NCBI RefSeq assembly: GCF_042186555.1 | Contig: NC_133326.1 | Span: 590,380,574 to 590,444,573, forward strand | Length of the DNA stretch: 64,000 nt | Source: Aquarana catesbeiana | Lineage: Eukaryota; Chordata; Amphibia; Anura; Ranidae | Direction of reading: 5' to 3' | Shown: positions 42,712 to 54,134 of the stretch, piece after piece | How the letters are laid out: the number at the start of each line of letters is the position of its first letter | How positions within the stretch are numbered: the first letter of the stretch is position 1 | The notes under the pieces: generated by a model | The model's database searches: none | Seen by the model: the letters and a program-made list of their open reading frames with translations, nothing else | Told to the model about the DNA's origin: nothing | Translations under genes and position numbers: made by a program

Positions 42712-45700
42712 CAGGGCCGGATTAGCATAGGAGCTATTGGAGCTGCAGCTCCAGGCCTCTTACCTTAAAATAGACCCATTTGCCCAAACCCCCCCCCAAA
42801 AAAAACAATCAACTTCAAGGGTCGTGGCTTGGCAACATGGTGGGAGACCTACCCCACCACTGGTCAAAATTTGGGGCTCCTGTCATCTATGGTTCCAGAG
42901 ATATGGGGCTCCTTGCACAGCCTGTCAGAAGTTACATACAGAGCTGCCAGTTTAAATACAAGCTGGCACACTCTGCAGCAGACTGAGAGGATGAGCTCAC
43001 AGTGCCTCTCACTTCTTGTCAGAGGCACTGAGCTCAATGAACAGCTTGGAGCCTGCAGAGTTTGACAGGCATCACCACCTGTCAAACTCACCTTTTTATT
43101 TCAATGGGGCCACTCTGCAACTGTAAGCCAAACTTGCTCGCAGTAGCAGCACAGTCCAACAATGTAAAACTACCATTCAGCAATGTAGAAAAAAAAACAA
43201 AAAAACAAGGAGGCGGCAGTAGCACCTCTTGAACGCCTGTCAGCTGCTGCTATACCACTTGTTGAAAAGCAATCCACCACAGATCACTTTTCAGAGGACA
43301 GTAAGCTTACCACAAATGCGAAAGAAACTTGAAACACATCATCCATTTCACACTCCCCACCAATCAGGTCACTCCCCAGCCACTCCCCATGTTAGCCACC
43401 TCCCTTCAACTTATATCACAGGTGACCATTTCCCAACCTGCAGATGACAGACCCTACTCCAAAAGATATCACTCCCAGTTACTTCCCCCACCCTCTGATT
43501 GATATCCCTCCATGACCACCTCATGCCTTCCTGCTGAAAGACCTCTCTCCCCAGCCTGTCCCCACACACCCTCTCACCTGCTGACCTGTGGATGAGGGAA
43601 TCACTCCCGTAGTGTTATTGTGTTCTGCCAGTGGGGAGTCTTCCCTACCCACAGAATACAATGATCAGTGTTGCTAACTATAGCTGGCAGCACTGATTGT
43701 TTTGGGAAAAACCTGACAGGCTGGTTGTACTCAAGTCGATCAATAGATTGACTTGTGTACAACCAGCTAGCCCATACATGGATTGACTATGGCTGGTCTC
43801 TACTTAATCGGCTTAATTTCAATCCACGTATGGCCCACTTAACCACTACGCAGTCTCTAAACATCCTTCCACAAACCTTTACATTTTTCTTTCCCAGAAT
43901 CCTTCATCCTCCTCACCTGTACACAGTGCCCGCTGTCATACCCTCCACACTCCTCTCTTATACATAGTGCCCACTGTCATACCCTCCACACTTTTCTCCT
44001 GTACATACTGCCCCCTGTCATACCCCCCATAATCCTCTCCGTACATACTGCCCACTGTCATACACTTCTCTCCTGTACATACTGCTCACTGTCATACCCT
44101 CCACACTTCTCTCTTATACATAGTGCCCACTGTCATACCCTCCACACTTCTCTCCTATACGTAGTGCCCACTGTCATACCCTTCACACTTTTCTCCTGTA
44201 CATACTGCCCCCTGTCACACCCCCCATAATCCTCTCCATACATACTGCCCACTGTCATACACTTCTCCCCTGTACATACTGCCCACTGTCATACCCTCCA
44301 CACTCTTCTCCTATACATACTGCTCACTGTCATACTCTCCACATTCCTCTCCTGTACATAGTGCTCACTGTCACACCCTCCACATTCCTTCCTGTACATA
44401 CTGTCCACTGTCATACCCTCCACACTCCTCTCCTGTACATACCGCTCACTGTCATACCCTCCACACTCCTTTCCTGTACATACTGCCCACTGTCATATCC
44501 TTCACACTCTTCTCCTGTACATACTGCCCACTGTCTTACCCTCCACACTCGTCTCCTGTACATACTGCTCAGTATCATACCGTCCACACTCCTTTCCTGT
44601 ACATACTGCCCACTGTCATACCCTTCACACTCCTCTCCTGTACATACTGCCCACTTTCATAAACTCCTCTACTGTACATAGTGCTGGCTGTCATACCCTC
44701 TACCCTCTTCTGTGCATACTGCCCACTATCATACCGTCCACACTCCTCTCCTGTACATACTGCCAACTGTCATACCCTCCACACTCCTCTCCTGTACATA
44801 CTGCGTACTATCTTCCTCTTCACACTCCTCTCCTGTACATACTGCCCCCATAATACCTTTCACACTCCTCTCCTGTACATACTGTCCCCATCATACCCTC
44901 CACACTCCTCCCCTGTACATACTGCCCACTGGCATACCCTCCACACTCCTCTCCTGTACATAGTGCCCCCTGTCAACCCTCCACACTCCTCTGCTGTGCA
45001 TACTGCCCACTGTCATACCCCCCACTCCTCTCCTGTACATAGTGCCCACTGACATACCCTCCACACTCCTCTCCTGTACATAGTGCCCACTGCCACACCC
45101 TCCACACTTCTCTCTTGTACATAGTGCACACTGTTATACCCTCCATACTTCTCCCCTATGCCTCTTACCCACAAAAACAGTTCTTCAAAATCATATTAAA
45201 TATCCTCAATGTTACCAGCTCTAGAATGGGTACACTTTTGTTAGTTCAACTAAAGGAAATCTTCTCAGTCCTTATATTTGTTCTGCCCATTATTAGTACT
45301 CATTTACTTTTGTGATTACTACTGTGATGTATAGAGAAACATAGGGGATGTCAGCTACACTAAATATACCACTGGTAAAAAAGTGTCCCTGAAAATATTT
45401 TTGAAATGTTGGCAACTATGCACTTGGGCACTGCCCAAAGGCCACCGGGTCAGTAGGGGGCCCCATGAGAGGCTCATGGGATCCTGTGATATTAAAGTGG
45501 TAGTAAACGTCACTAACATTACTACTTTTTAGAGGCCCTGAGGTAGGTTATGCCATAATGTACTAGTATGCACAGCATATTAGCACATTAGGGTACACTT
45601 ACCTTTCAGACTGAGCCCTCCAGTGCTGCGCTATATTCAATCTGGCAGGTCCCAGGTGCTTCCATCTTCACCCGGTCTTCCTTTGGGGTCTGTGCCTTCG

Positions 45701-45965
45701 GTCACTTGCCTTGGCCGGGCTGCATTGCTGTCACTCCCGCGCATGCTCATGCGCATCCTCTCTCTCTCTCTTCCCCCCTGTCTCATCCTTCCTCCCTTAC
45801 CCCTCACCCCTCTCTCATCCCCTTTCTCCCTCTCTCATCCTCCCTTTCTGTTTAATTTAATTTGTTATAACAAAAAATGGTTTGCATTTTTATTTTTTTA
45901 TTATTTTATAAAAGCCCCACCAAAATCCTCAGCACAAGGCCCATGAAGTTCCTAATCCAGCCCTG
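42712..45965. mobile_element. non-autonomous hAT element, 3.25 kb
   Basis: The ends CAGGGCCGGATTAG and CTAATCCAGCCCTG are inverted. The flanks GTAAGGGG (42704-42711) and GTCAGGGG (45966-45973) match at 7 of 8 bases, a hAT-type TSD with one change. CAGGG termini are typical of the Charlie/Tip100-like hAT groups. No transposase is present. About 1.25 kb of the interior is a 41-bp minisatellite. Confidence 0.85.
43910..45155. repeat. 41-bp minisatellite, about 30 copies
   Basis: Units contain CATACCCTCCACACTCCTC, TCCTGTACATACTGCCCACTGT or close variants, with a 41-bp period and many one- or two-base indels. Repetitive Ser/Thr/Leu-rich open frames across it are artefacts. Confidence 0.93.
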
Positions 45966-45973
45966 GTCAGGGG

Positions 45974-47360
45974 TCAGACAGAATAATGTTTAATATTCTA
46001 GATAAGATGCTAAACAAATAAATCACACAAAATATGATCTCTATTAGTCAAAACGTCTTAACTGTAGGACGTACAGGTTGTCATTTTTATTTGTAAGGCT
46101 GTACATTCACTACAAGTAGAATATATATATATATATAATAAATAATAATGAATATGAATAATAATAATAAAGCATACACAAGAAAAATGGGAGAGGCCCA
46201 AAAGTTATTCATCAAAGAGGACAGACCGGTGAAAACTAAATATCTTTATTGATAATCCACAAATAGACCTGTAATAAATATATACAGTGTTTGTATACTA
46301 CACCCACCTCCAACACATATGTTAAAATTAAGACCAAAGTCTTACTGGGACACAGGTTGCCATCACACCCGATACAAACACCTCATACACACCTCACGTA
46401 CAAACACTTGAATAACCCTGAACCAGATCTGGAACTAATTAATATAGTAGTCAATTGTTACTAATTCACAAAGTGAAATATGAAATGAAAGGTTCCATAA
46501 TAAGACTGGGTTGAGCGCTCAACTAAATACTCCAATGTGGATATAAAGTGCTTGTCCTTCTTGAGGTATGGAGAAGTTTCCCTCGAATGTCAGGTAAGCA
46601 AATGATACAATAGTTCTTAGCCAACGGGATATATATCAGAGGACAGATGTAAGAGGGGATCAGTGGTCATGGACTAATAAACATAAAGGTGACACCAAAC
46701 AAGGGAAACAAACAAAATATGCTATGAGTGAAGCTCCCCTTCTGATGCATGGGGTTGGATACAGCTCACCGTTTGATGTCTTGTGTATGGAGTCGTTTCC
46801 CTGTTTGAATCAAGTCCATGTAACTATAGAAATGAAAAGAGTAGTGGACCCGCGCAGTGGAGAAGGTGAAGATGTGATTGTAAACACTTTGGAACTGCTG
46901 CCACCCAACATGCAGTCACCATAAATGGGGACAGCTGGATTAATTAATAAAGTAGAAGGGTATGGCGCTGTTCCTTTATCCAAATTGTGATTTCCTATCT
47001 ATGTGCTATATACTTCATAAAATAAAACCTAAAAGTATCAAATTCCATACATGGTGTTGCTGTACATATCATATATTCCAAATGGCACCTTGTGGACGTG
47101 CATACCAGTGTGAAAGAGGTGATCGGAGGTGGGGGAAGGGGGAAAGGGGGAGGGGAAAAAGGTGGTGGAAGGGGGGGGGGAAGGGGGGTGTGGAGAGGTA
47201 AAAAGTTAATGAAAAAATCCACTAAGTATCCAAAAAACAATCTAGTATAGTGAGAACATGCTGTCAAAATCATAAAAAAGTCCTTATTTGTGCAATAACT
47301 TGGCACATGTGATGTTCGTGTTTGTAATCCTTCTGCTGTTAAAAATCCGTACTCTAAATG
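45974..47360. other. left flank of the large palindromic complex, unclassified
   Basis: AT-rich at 46115-46170 and G-rich at 47125-47200 (GGGGGAAGGGGGAAAGGGGG). It contains ATATCTTTATTGATAATCC and GGTATGGCGCTGTTCC, of the same style as the foldback element at 25149. It may be part of that kind of element. No gene recognised. Confidence 0.4.
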
Positions 47361-49725
47361 TGCAGCCACTCACCAGCTCACTTCACCCCTGCAGGGGTAT
47401 CAGGCAGTCACAGTTTAAGCCACTGTGCGGCAATCTCTGGCAGACTCAGGATCGTAGTGTGTCATAAAAAGAGAGAAGGGGTGCCCATAGTGTAAAATCG
47501 TTTTTTTTAAAAAAGATTTATTTAAACAAGTGGAGAGGTACTCACAATTTAAAAGTATGTATCAGGTAAAACAGACAAAAATCACGGTTAACCATCAGCT
47601 GTTGCGAGCAAGTTGTTTTGGGAAGCACAGATTAGGCCACGCCCTACGCGTTTCATCATCAGGACGTCTACGGGAGCGTGACCTGTACTGTGCCTCCCCA
47701 CCTTTATATAGCGTGCGGTGTCCCCTTGTTAATTCTTTAATTGGCATCCATTTTGCCTGTGATTCCGCGGACCGGAAACCGTCCGCGGTCATTTTGCCTA
47801 TGATAATGCAGACCGGAGCCTAATTTCCTGTGTGGGAGAATGTAAATACATCGGCGTCCATTTTCCCTGTGTTTCTATGGGACGGTTTTTTTCTTTTTTC
47901 TTGTGGCCATTTTGCCTGAGATCCTGCAGACCGAAGCCAATTTCACATGTGTTCTGCCTATGTATGCATAACCTCAGAGATGCTAGCGGCCATTTTACCT
48001 AAGATTCTATGGACAGGGGAGACCACAGTGTTATATACCTTGTAATTGATTTACCTTTGGTTCGTTTCAAAGGTGACACTAATCCAATAGTGCTATTTTC
48101 AATCCCGGTGTCGCCCCTGTTCCCTATCCAGGTATTTTAAATTGGGTGTCCCGCATGTTATAACCAGGTGGAAATTTTACATAGCTTCCAGCTTGCGCAT
48201 ATCCCAATAAAATCAACTACAGCATATTTAAAATAACCAACATGTATAAATATATGCCTATTTCAATAAAATCAACTACAGCATATTTAAAATATACGTG
48301 TAACCATCTAGAACAAACCGACATGTATAAATATACGTTTATGAAAAAGAGTGGGATAAAAATTATAATGCAGATAAATTATTGTGCTATTCCACATTAA
48401 ATGTATATACCAAAAATAAAATATAAAATATAGAATGTGTGCATGTTTGTATATATGGGTATGGGGAAAAAAAAAAAAAAAAAAAAAAAAAAAGAAAGAG
48501 GGGAGGGGGGTACTTTTTATATTCTTATAGGGACAGTGAACTTCTTATGTCATGGTCATCTGTATATATATCAACTAATGAACTGTTAATCTGTATATGT
48601 TCACTATATATCCATTTGTTACTGATGTTATAAGTCACTATTTCTATAGTGCTCAAAGAAAGAAGAAGAAGAGGGGTGTATGTAATACAACCCTTCTACT
48701 TGGGGTAGGTATTCATCTTTATATGTTTTAAAATTATTTGGACCTATGTCAAAACTGTTAAAAATATTTGAGATTAAAAAATAAGATTAAAAAATATTTA
48801 AAATTAAAAGAGAGAATGAAAGATTACCTAATTGGTCTGAGTGCAAGATTCATATCCCCTGTATTGTGAACCTATAAATCCATATTACAAATATATATTT
48901 GAAGGAGGTATCTAATCACGTATGAACTGCACAATATAGTTTTCCCTTAGATACCTCCTTCAAATATATATTTGTAATATGGATTTATAGGTTCACAATA
49001 CAGGGGATATGAATCTTGCACTCAGACCAATTAGGTAATCTTTCATTCTCTCTTTTAATCTTATTTTTTAATCTCAAATATTTTTAACAGTTTTGACATA
49101 GGTCCAAATAATTTTAAAACATATAAAGATGAATACCTACCCCAAGTAGAAGGGTTGTATTACATACACCCCTCTTCTTCTTCTTTCTTGGAGCACTATA
49201 GAAATAGTGACTTATAACATCAGTAACAAATGGATATATAGTGAACATATACAGATTGACAGTTCATTAGTTGATATATATACAGATGACCATGACATAA
49301 GAAGTTCACTGTCCCTATAAGAATATAAAAAGAACCCTCCTCCCCTCTTTCTTTTTTTTTTTTTTTCCCCATACCCATATATACAAACATGCACACATTC
49401 TATATTTTATATTTTATTTTTGGTATATACATTTAATGTGGAATAGCACAATAATTTATCTGCATTATAATTTTTATCCCACTCTTTTTCATAAACGTAT
49501 ATTTATACATGTCGGTTTGTTCTAGATGGTTACACGTATATTTTAAATATGCTGTAGTTGATTTTATTGAAATAGGCATATATTTATACATGTTGGTTAT
49601 TTTAAATATGCTGTAGTTGATTTTATTGGGATATGCGCAAGCTGGAAGCTATGTAAAATTTCCACCTGGTTATAACATGCGGGACACCCAATTTAAAATA
49701 CCTGGATGGGGAACAGGGGCGATAC

Positions 49726-50188
49726 CAGACCATCAACATTTGCTGTGTGCTATGTTGGTGATCCCATGAAGTCAGTCATTCATGTCCTACTGACACCATC
49801 CCCAGTATTTTTGTTTTTGTTTTTGTTTTGTTTTTGTTTTAAGGGCCATTTTTTGGACTGGCGGGTGTTGGTGGTGCCTCCTCTCCCTTCTTGGGGTGAG
49901 TCTGACCCCTCGCGGCTTCCCGGCAGGAAAAAGGGGGGGGGCATGCGAATTCCTTTGCGTGCCCCCTTTTTTGCTCACCGCTGCAGTTAAGGTGAGCTCT
50001 ATCCTGCCGGCGGCGTCCCGTGTTCATCTCCGGACGTTTGACGGAGTGCGACAAAAACGCACAACGTCATGACGTCACGCGCATTGCGGCGGAGATGACG
50101 ACAGTGGTCGGGGCCTGTAGGCCTTCCGGGACGCCGAGGGAGCCACACAGGGGCCGCTCCATCAGCGGTTCCAGCGCCAATCCCTCCG

Positions 50189-50222
<34 letters not shown>

Positions 50223-51640
50223 CTTGGGGGCGGTGTGGGTGGGGGGTTTGCACCTGCACATGATTATCCCATTTGCCTGAATTTTGATATAAAGGGAGAC
50301 TGGAGGCCTGATAATTAGATCATGATCTCCTACAGGCCAGGATGAATGCTACTGCTGCCAGGTTCTTTCTACACTAGAGCCCTTATTTTTGCATGATCGC
50401 CACCAAGCTTATCACATTGAACCTATCAACAAGTCCAACATTACCTTCAGCCTACACGATTTATACAACTGATAAGGTAAACTTTTGGTTATTTCACCTT
50501 CATTCCACACAGCACTCTCCACCATCCTACACACACACTTTCACATTTTGATTGGCTTTTCACTTTTTTAGTTCACTTTTCATTTTTGTTTTCACACAGC
50601 AGGCACCAAACAAGCACCATGTCATGTTACCACACCATGCACCACCTCATTCACACCATTCTCCACCACACAATGCACTCCTCTCCATTTAGGCCATCGT
50701 TGTTGCTGTGTTTTTTTTGTTTTTTTGTTTTTTTTTTTTCACACACACATCTTTTTCCCTCTTTTTCACCCATTTTATCCTTCTTATTTACCTATCCATT
50801 ACAATAGTATAACAGACCTACCATACCACTGCATTGTTGGATCACACGATCATTAAATCTTATCGATTACATCCATGGAATGGAATTAACATTTCAATAT
50901 ATTTACATAGTAAAAATCCTATCCAACGCCAGTCTCCACATAGACAAATTGGAAACACTCAGTACATTACCAAGTTAATTATCAAACTTCCTCTAACTAA
51001 TACATGGCTATTCTTGGGTTTCTGTTGCAGGTGTGGGCTCCTCCCCCTCATCTCCCCTTCCCCCCCCCCCTCCCGGGGGGCGCGCTAAGTGTGGCTCCTT
51101 GTAAGCCCCCTGAGGCTGGCTCTCCTGGGAGAGTGAGGGTGGCCCCCCGAGCCCTCCGGTGTTTCCATTGGCCCTCAGCACATATCCTGGACTAGAGAAC
51201 ACCCATTCCACCATTTAGCAGTAAAGACTCATTATCTTGGTCTAATCCAAGTGATGCACAATAATATATATATTTATCTATTTGAATTTAATTGATGTAA
51301 TTCTTTTTTAGATCCAACTGTCCCCCTGAAGAGACCATATACAGGTCGAAACGCGGCGGGGCTTGCTATTTATGTAACATTATGTAACCTAATTATGTGT
51401 ATTAATATGTGTTTGTTACTGCACTGGGGAATAAGATGTGTGTTACTGTACCAGATGATTCTCTATACTGTACTTCAAACCATGATATTGGATAAAACTT
51501 CTTATACATCTATTAAGAACTTCCTTTCATTATGTGCATTGCTGTTTTAAAGCCCCATGGGGAAAATTATTTTTCTTTAATCCAATTTTCGGGGTGCGCA
51601 GCCTTTCTTATCTCTTTTTTATGTGTGTCTTCCTTTTTTC
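49726..51640. other. spacer within the palindromic complex
   Basis: No coding signal. It holds a poly(T) of about 32 bases (50190-50222), GATATAAAGGGAG (TATA-like, 50288), CA/T-rich stretches near 50580-50760 and a well-formed CTGAAGA-stem-GAAACGCG motif at 51326-51355. Confidence 0.5.
51326..51355 (+). ncRNA. hammerhead-ribozyme-like core, possibly incomplete
   Basis: CTGAAGA (51326-51332), GACC/GGTC stem with loop ATATACA (51333-51347), then GAAACGCG (51348-51355). This matches the conserved CUGANGA, stem II, GAAA core of hammerhead ribozymes. I find no convincing partner for stem III or a stem I with cleavage site, so activity is doubtful. It could be a relic or an unrelated conserved structure. 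Confidence 0.35.
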
Positions 51641-52779
51641 ATCTCTCTTTTAATCTTATTTTTTAATCTCAAATATTTTTAACAGTTTTGACATAGGTCC
51701 AAATAATTTTAAAACATATAAAGATGAATACCCACCCCAAGTAGAAGGGTTGTATTACATACACCCCTCTTCTTCTTCTTTCTTGGAGCACTGTAGAAAT
51801 AGTGACTTATAACATCAGTAACAAATGGATATATAGTGAACATATACAGATTGACAGTTCATTAGTTGATATATATACAGATGACCATGACATAAGAAGT
51901 TCACTGTCCCTATAAGAATATAAAAAGAACCCTCCTCCCCTCTTTCTTTTTTTTTTTTTTTTTTTTTTTTTTTCCCCATACCCATATATACAAACATGCA
52001 CACATTCTATATTTTATATTTTATTTTTGGTATATACATTTAATGTGGAATAGCACAATAATTTATCTGCATTATAATTTTTATCCCACTCTTTTTCATA
52101 AACGTATATTTATACATGTCGGTTTGTTCTAGATGGTTACACGTATATTTTAAATATGCTGTAGTTGATTTTATTGAAATAGGCATATATTTATACATGT
52201 TGGTTATTTTAAATATGCTGTAGTTGATTTTATTGGGATATGCGCAAGCTGGAAGCTATGTAAAATTTCCACCTGGTTATAACATGCGGGACACCCAATT
52301 TAAAATACCTGGATAGGGAACAGGGGCGACACCGGGATTGAAAATAGCACTATTGGATTAGTGTCACCTTTGAAACGAACCAAAGGTAAATCAATTACGA
52401 GGTATATAACACTGTGGTCTCCCCTGTCCATAGAATCTTAGGTAAAATGGCCGCTAGCATCTCTGAGGTTATGCATACATAGGCAGAACACATGTGAAAT
52501 TGGCTTCGGTCTGCAGGATCTCAGGCAAAATGGCCACAAGAAAAAAGAAAAAAACCGTCCCATAGAAACACAGGGAAAATGGACGCCGATGTATTTACAT
52601 TCTCCCACACAGGAAATTAGGCTCCGGTCTGCATTATCATAGGCAAAATGGCCGCGGACGGTTTCCGGTCCGCGGAATCACAGGCAAAATGGAATTAAAG
52701 ATTAAAGAATTAACAAGGGGACACCGCACGCTACATAAAGGTGGGGAGGCACAGTACAGGTCACGCTCCCGTAGACGTC

Positions 52780-52797
52780 CTGATGATGAAACGCGTA
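52780..52797 (+). ncRNA. hammerhead-like motif without stem II, also at 47646-47663
   Basis: CCTGATGATGAAACGCGT has CTGATGA directly followed by TGAAACGCG. The inverted copy at 47646-47663 is identical. A TATA-like box lies upstream of each (CTATATAAAGG on the minus strand at 47711-47701; CTACATAAAGG at 52731-52741). For the left copy an AATAAA lies about 125 nt past the motif (minus, 47517-47522). Confidence 0.25.
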
Positions 52798-53539
52798 GGG
52801 CGTGGCCTAATCTGTGCTTCCCAAAACAACTTGCTCGCAACAGCTGATGGTTAACCGTGATTTTTGTCTGTTTTACCTGATACATACTTTTAAATTGTGA
52901 GTACCTCTCCACTTGTTTAACCACTTCCCGCCCGGTCAATAGCATATTGACGTCCGGGAAGTGGTTGCGTTATCCTGACTGGACGTCATATGACGTCCAG
53001 CAGGATAACATGCCGGCGCGTGCCCGCGGGAGCGCGCAGCGCGGCGATCGGCGGCGGCGCGTGTCCCTCGGACACAGCGCTTCCCGGATCTAGGTAAACA
53101 GCCAGTTCTATTGGCTGTTTACCCCGTGATCGGCTGTGTCAAAGTCACAGCCGATCACCTGTCACAATAAACAAAGCATCCAGTGTAGTGATCGAGGAAG
53201 GCGAGTGTCCCTTGGACACAGCGCTTCCCCGATCGGTAAACAGCCAATGAAATTGGCTGTTTACCAGGTGACCGGCTGTGTCCAATCACAGCCTGTCACA
53301 AATGTAAACAAAAAAGTTGCTGTTACTATCTGATCCCTGCTCTCTCCTCACACACCGATCGTGAGAGGAGAGAGCAGAGATCAGTGAGTGAATCAGTGTC
53401 TGTCTGACATTACTGTTATTACTGTACTGTGCACAACACGGCCCCCCCAATAAAGAGGACCTGTCACACAGCCCAGCCAATCAGCCCATCTGTCAATCAG
53501 CCCATCTGTCAATCAACCCATCTGTCAACCAGCCCATCT

Positions 53540-54115
53540 GTCACAGGCCCACCGCCATCGGTACCGCCACACAGGCTACCAGTACCGCCATCGGTACCGC
53601 CACACAGGCTACCAGTACCGCCATCGGTACCACCACCAGTAACGCCACTAGTACCTCCATCAGGCCCACCATCTATACTGCCACACAGGCCGCTACCAGT
53701 ATCGCCACTAGTGCCGCCATCGGTACCACCACCACCCGTACCACCGTCAGTACCGCTATCGGTGCCACCACCACCCATACCGCCACCTGTACCGCCATCA
53801 CCACCTGTACCGCCATTGGTACCGCCACCACCTGTACCGCCACCGGTACCGCCACCGGTACCGCCACCACCACCTGTACCGCCACCACCACCTGTACCGC
53901 CACCACCACCCGTACCGCCACCGGTACTGCCACCACCACCTGTACCGCCACCGGTACCACAATCACCACCTGTACCGCCACCACCACCTGTACCGCCATC
54001 GGTACCACCACCACCCGTACCGCCACCGGTACCGCCACCACCACCACCACCACCACCACCCATACCTCCATCGGTACCACCACCCATACCGCCATCTGTA
54101 CCACCACACAGGCCC
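53540..54115. repeat. (GTACCGCCACCACCACCT)n minisatellite
   Basis: An 18-bp-based repeat (with 12- and 9-bp variants such as ACCGCCATCGGTACC) upstream of the piggyBac gene. The period is a multiple of three, so it gives a Pro/Val-rich open frame on plus and Gly-rich ones on minus. All are artefacts of the array. Confidence 0.92.
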
Positions 54116-54134
54116 GAAAATAAGAATTGCCATA

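Larger units (their letters stand above)
48110..52325. repeat. module of about 680 bp present three times
   Basis: The same module occurs at 48110-48800 (inverted), 49040-49722 and 51644-52325 (both direct). Shared markers are AATTTAAAATACCTGGAT..., GGATATGCGCAAGCTGGAAG and a poly(T)/poly(A) tract. That tract is about 26, 16 and 26 bases long in the three copies (48467-48493, 49350-49367, 51948-51973), and identity is otherwise very high by eye. Confidence 0.85.
47365..52916. mobile_element. large palindromic foldback complex
   Basis: The left arm about 47500-48915 pairs with the right side in two blocks. 48930-49722 is the near-perfect inner half, around a loop of about 30 bp centred near 48930. 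51644-52916 repeats part of the inner half and continues the outer half (GCGAGCAAGTTGTTTTGGGA at 47609, inverted at about 52817). Segment 49726-51640 is a 1.9-kb spacer. The right arm stops exactly at the TTAA where the piggyBac begins. No protein is encoded. The complex resembles the foldback at 25149-32431 in module order and motifs. Confidence 0.7.

Noticed and set aside
44361..45052. Ser/Leu/Thr-rich frames that look like membrane proteins
   Set aside because: They are translations of the 41-bp minisatellite, broken by its indels.
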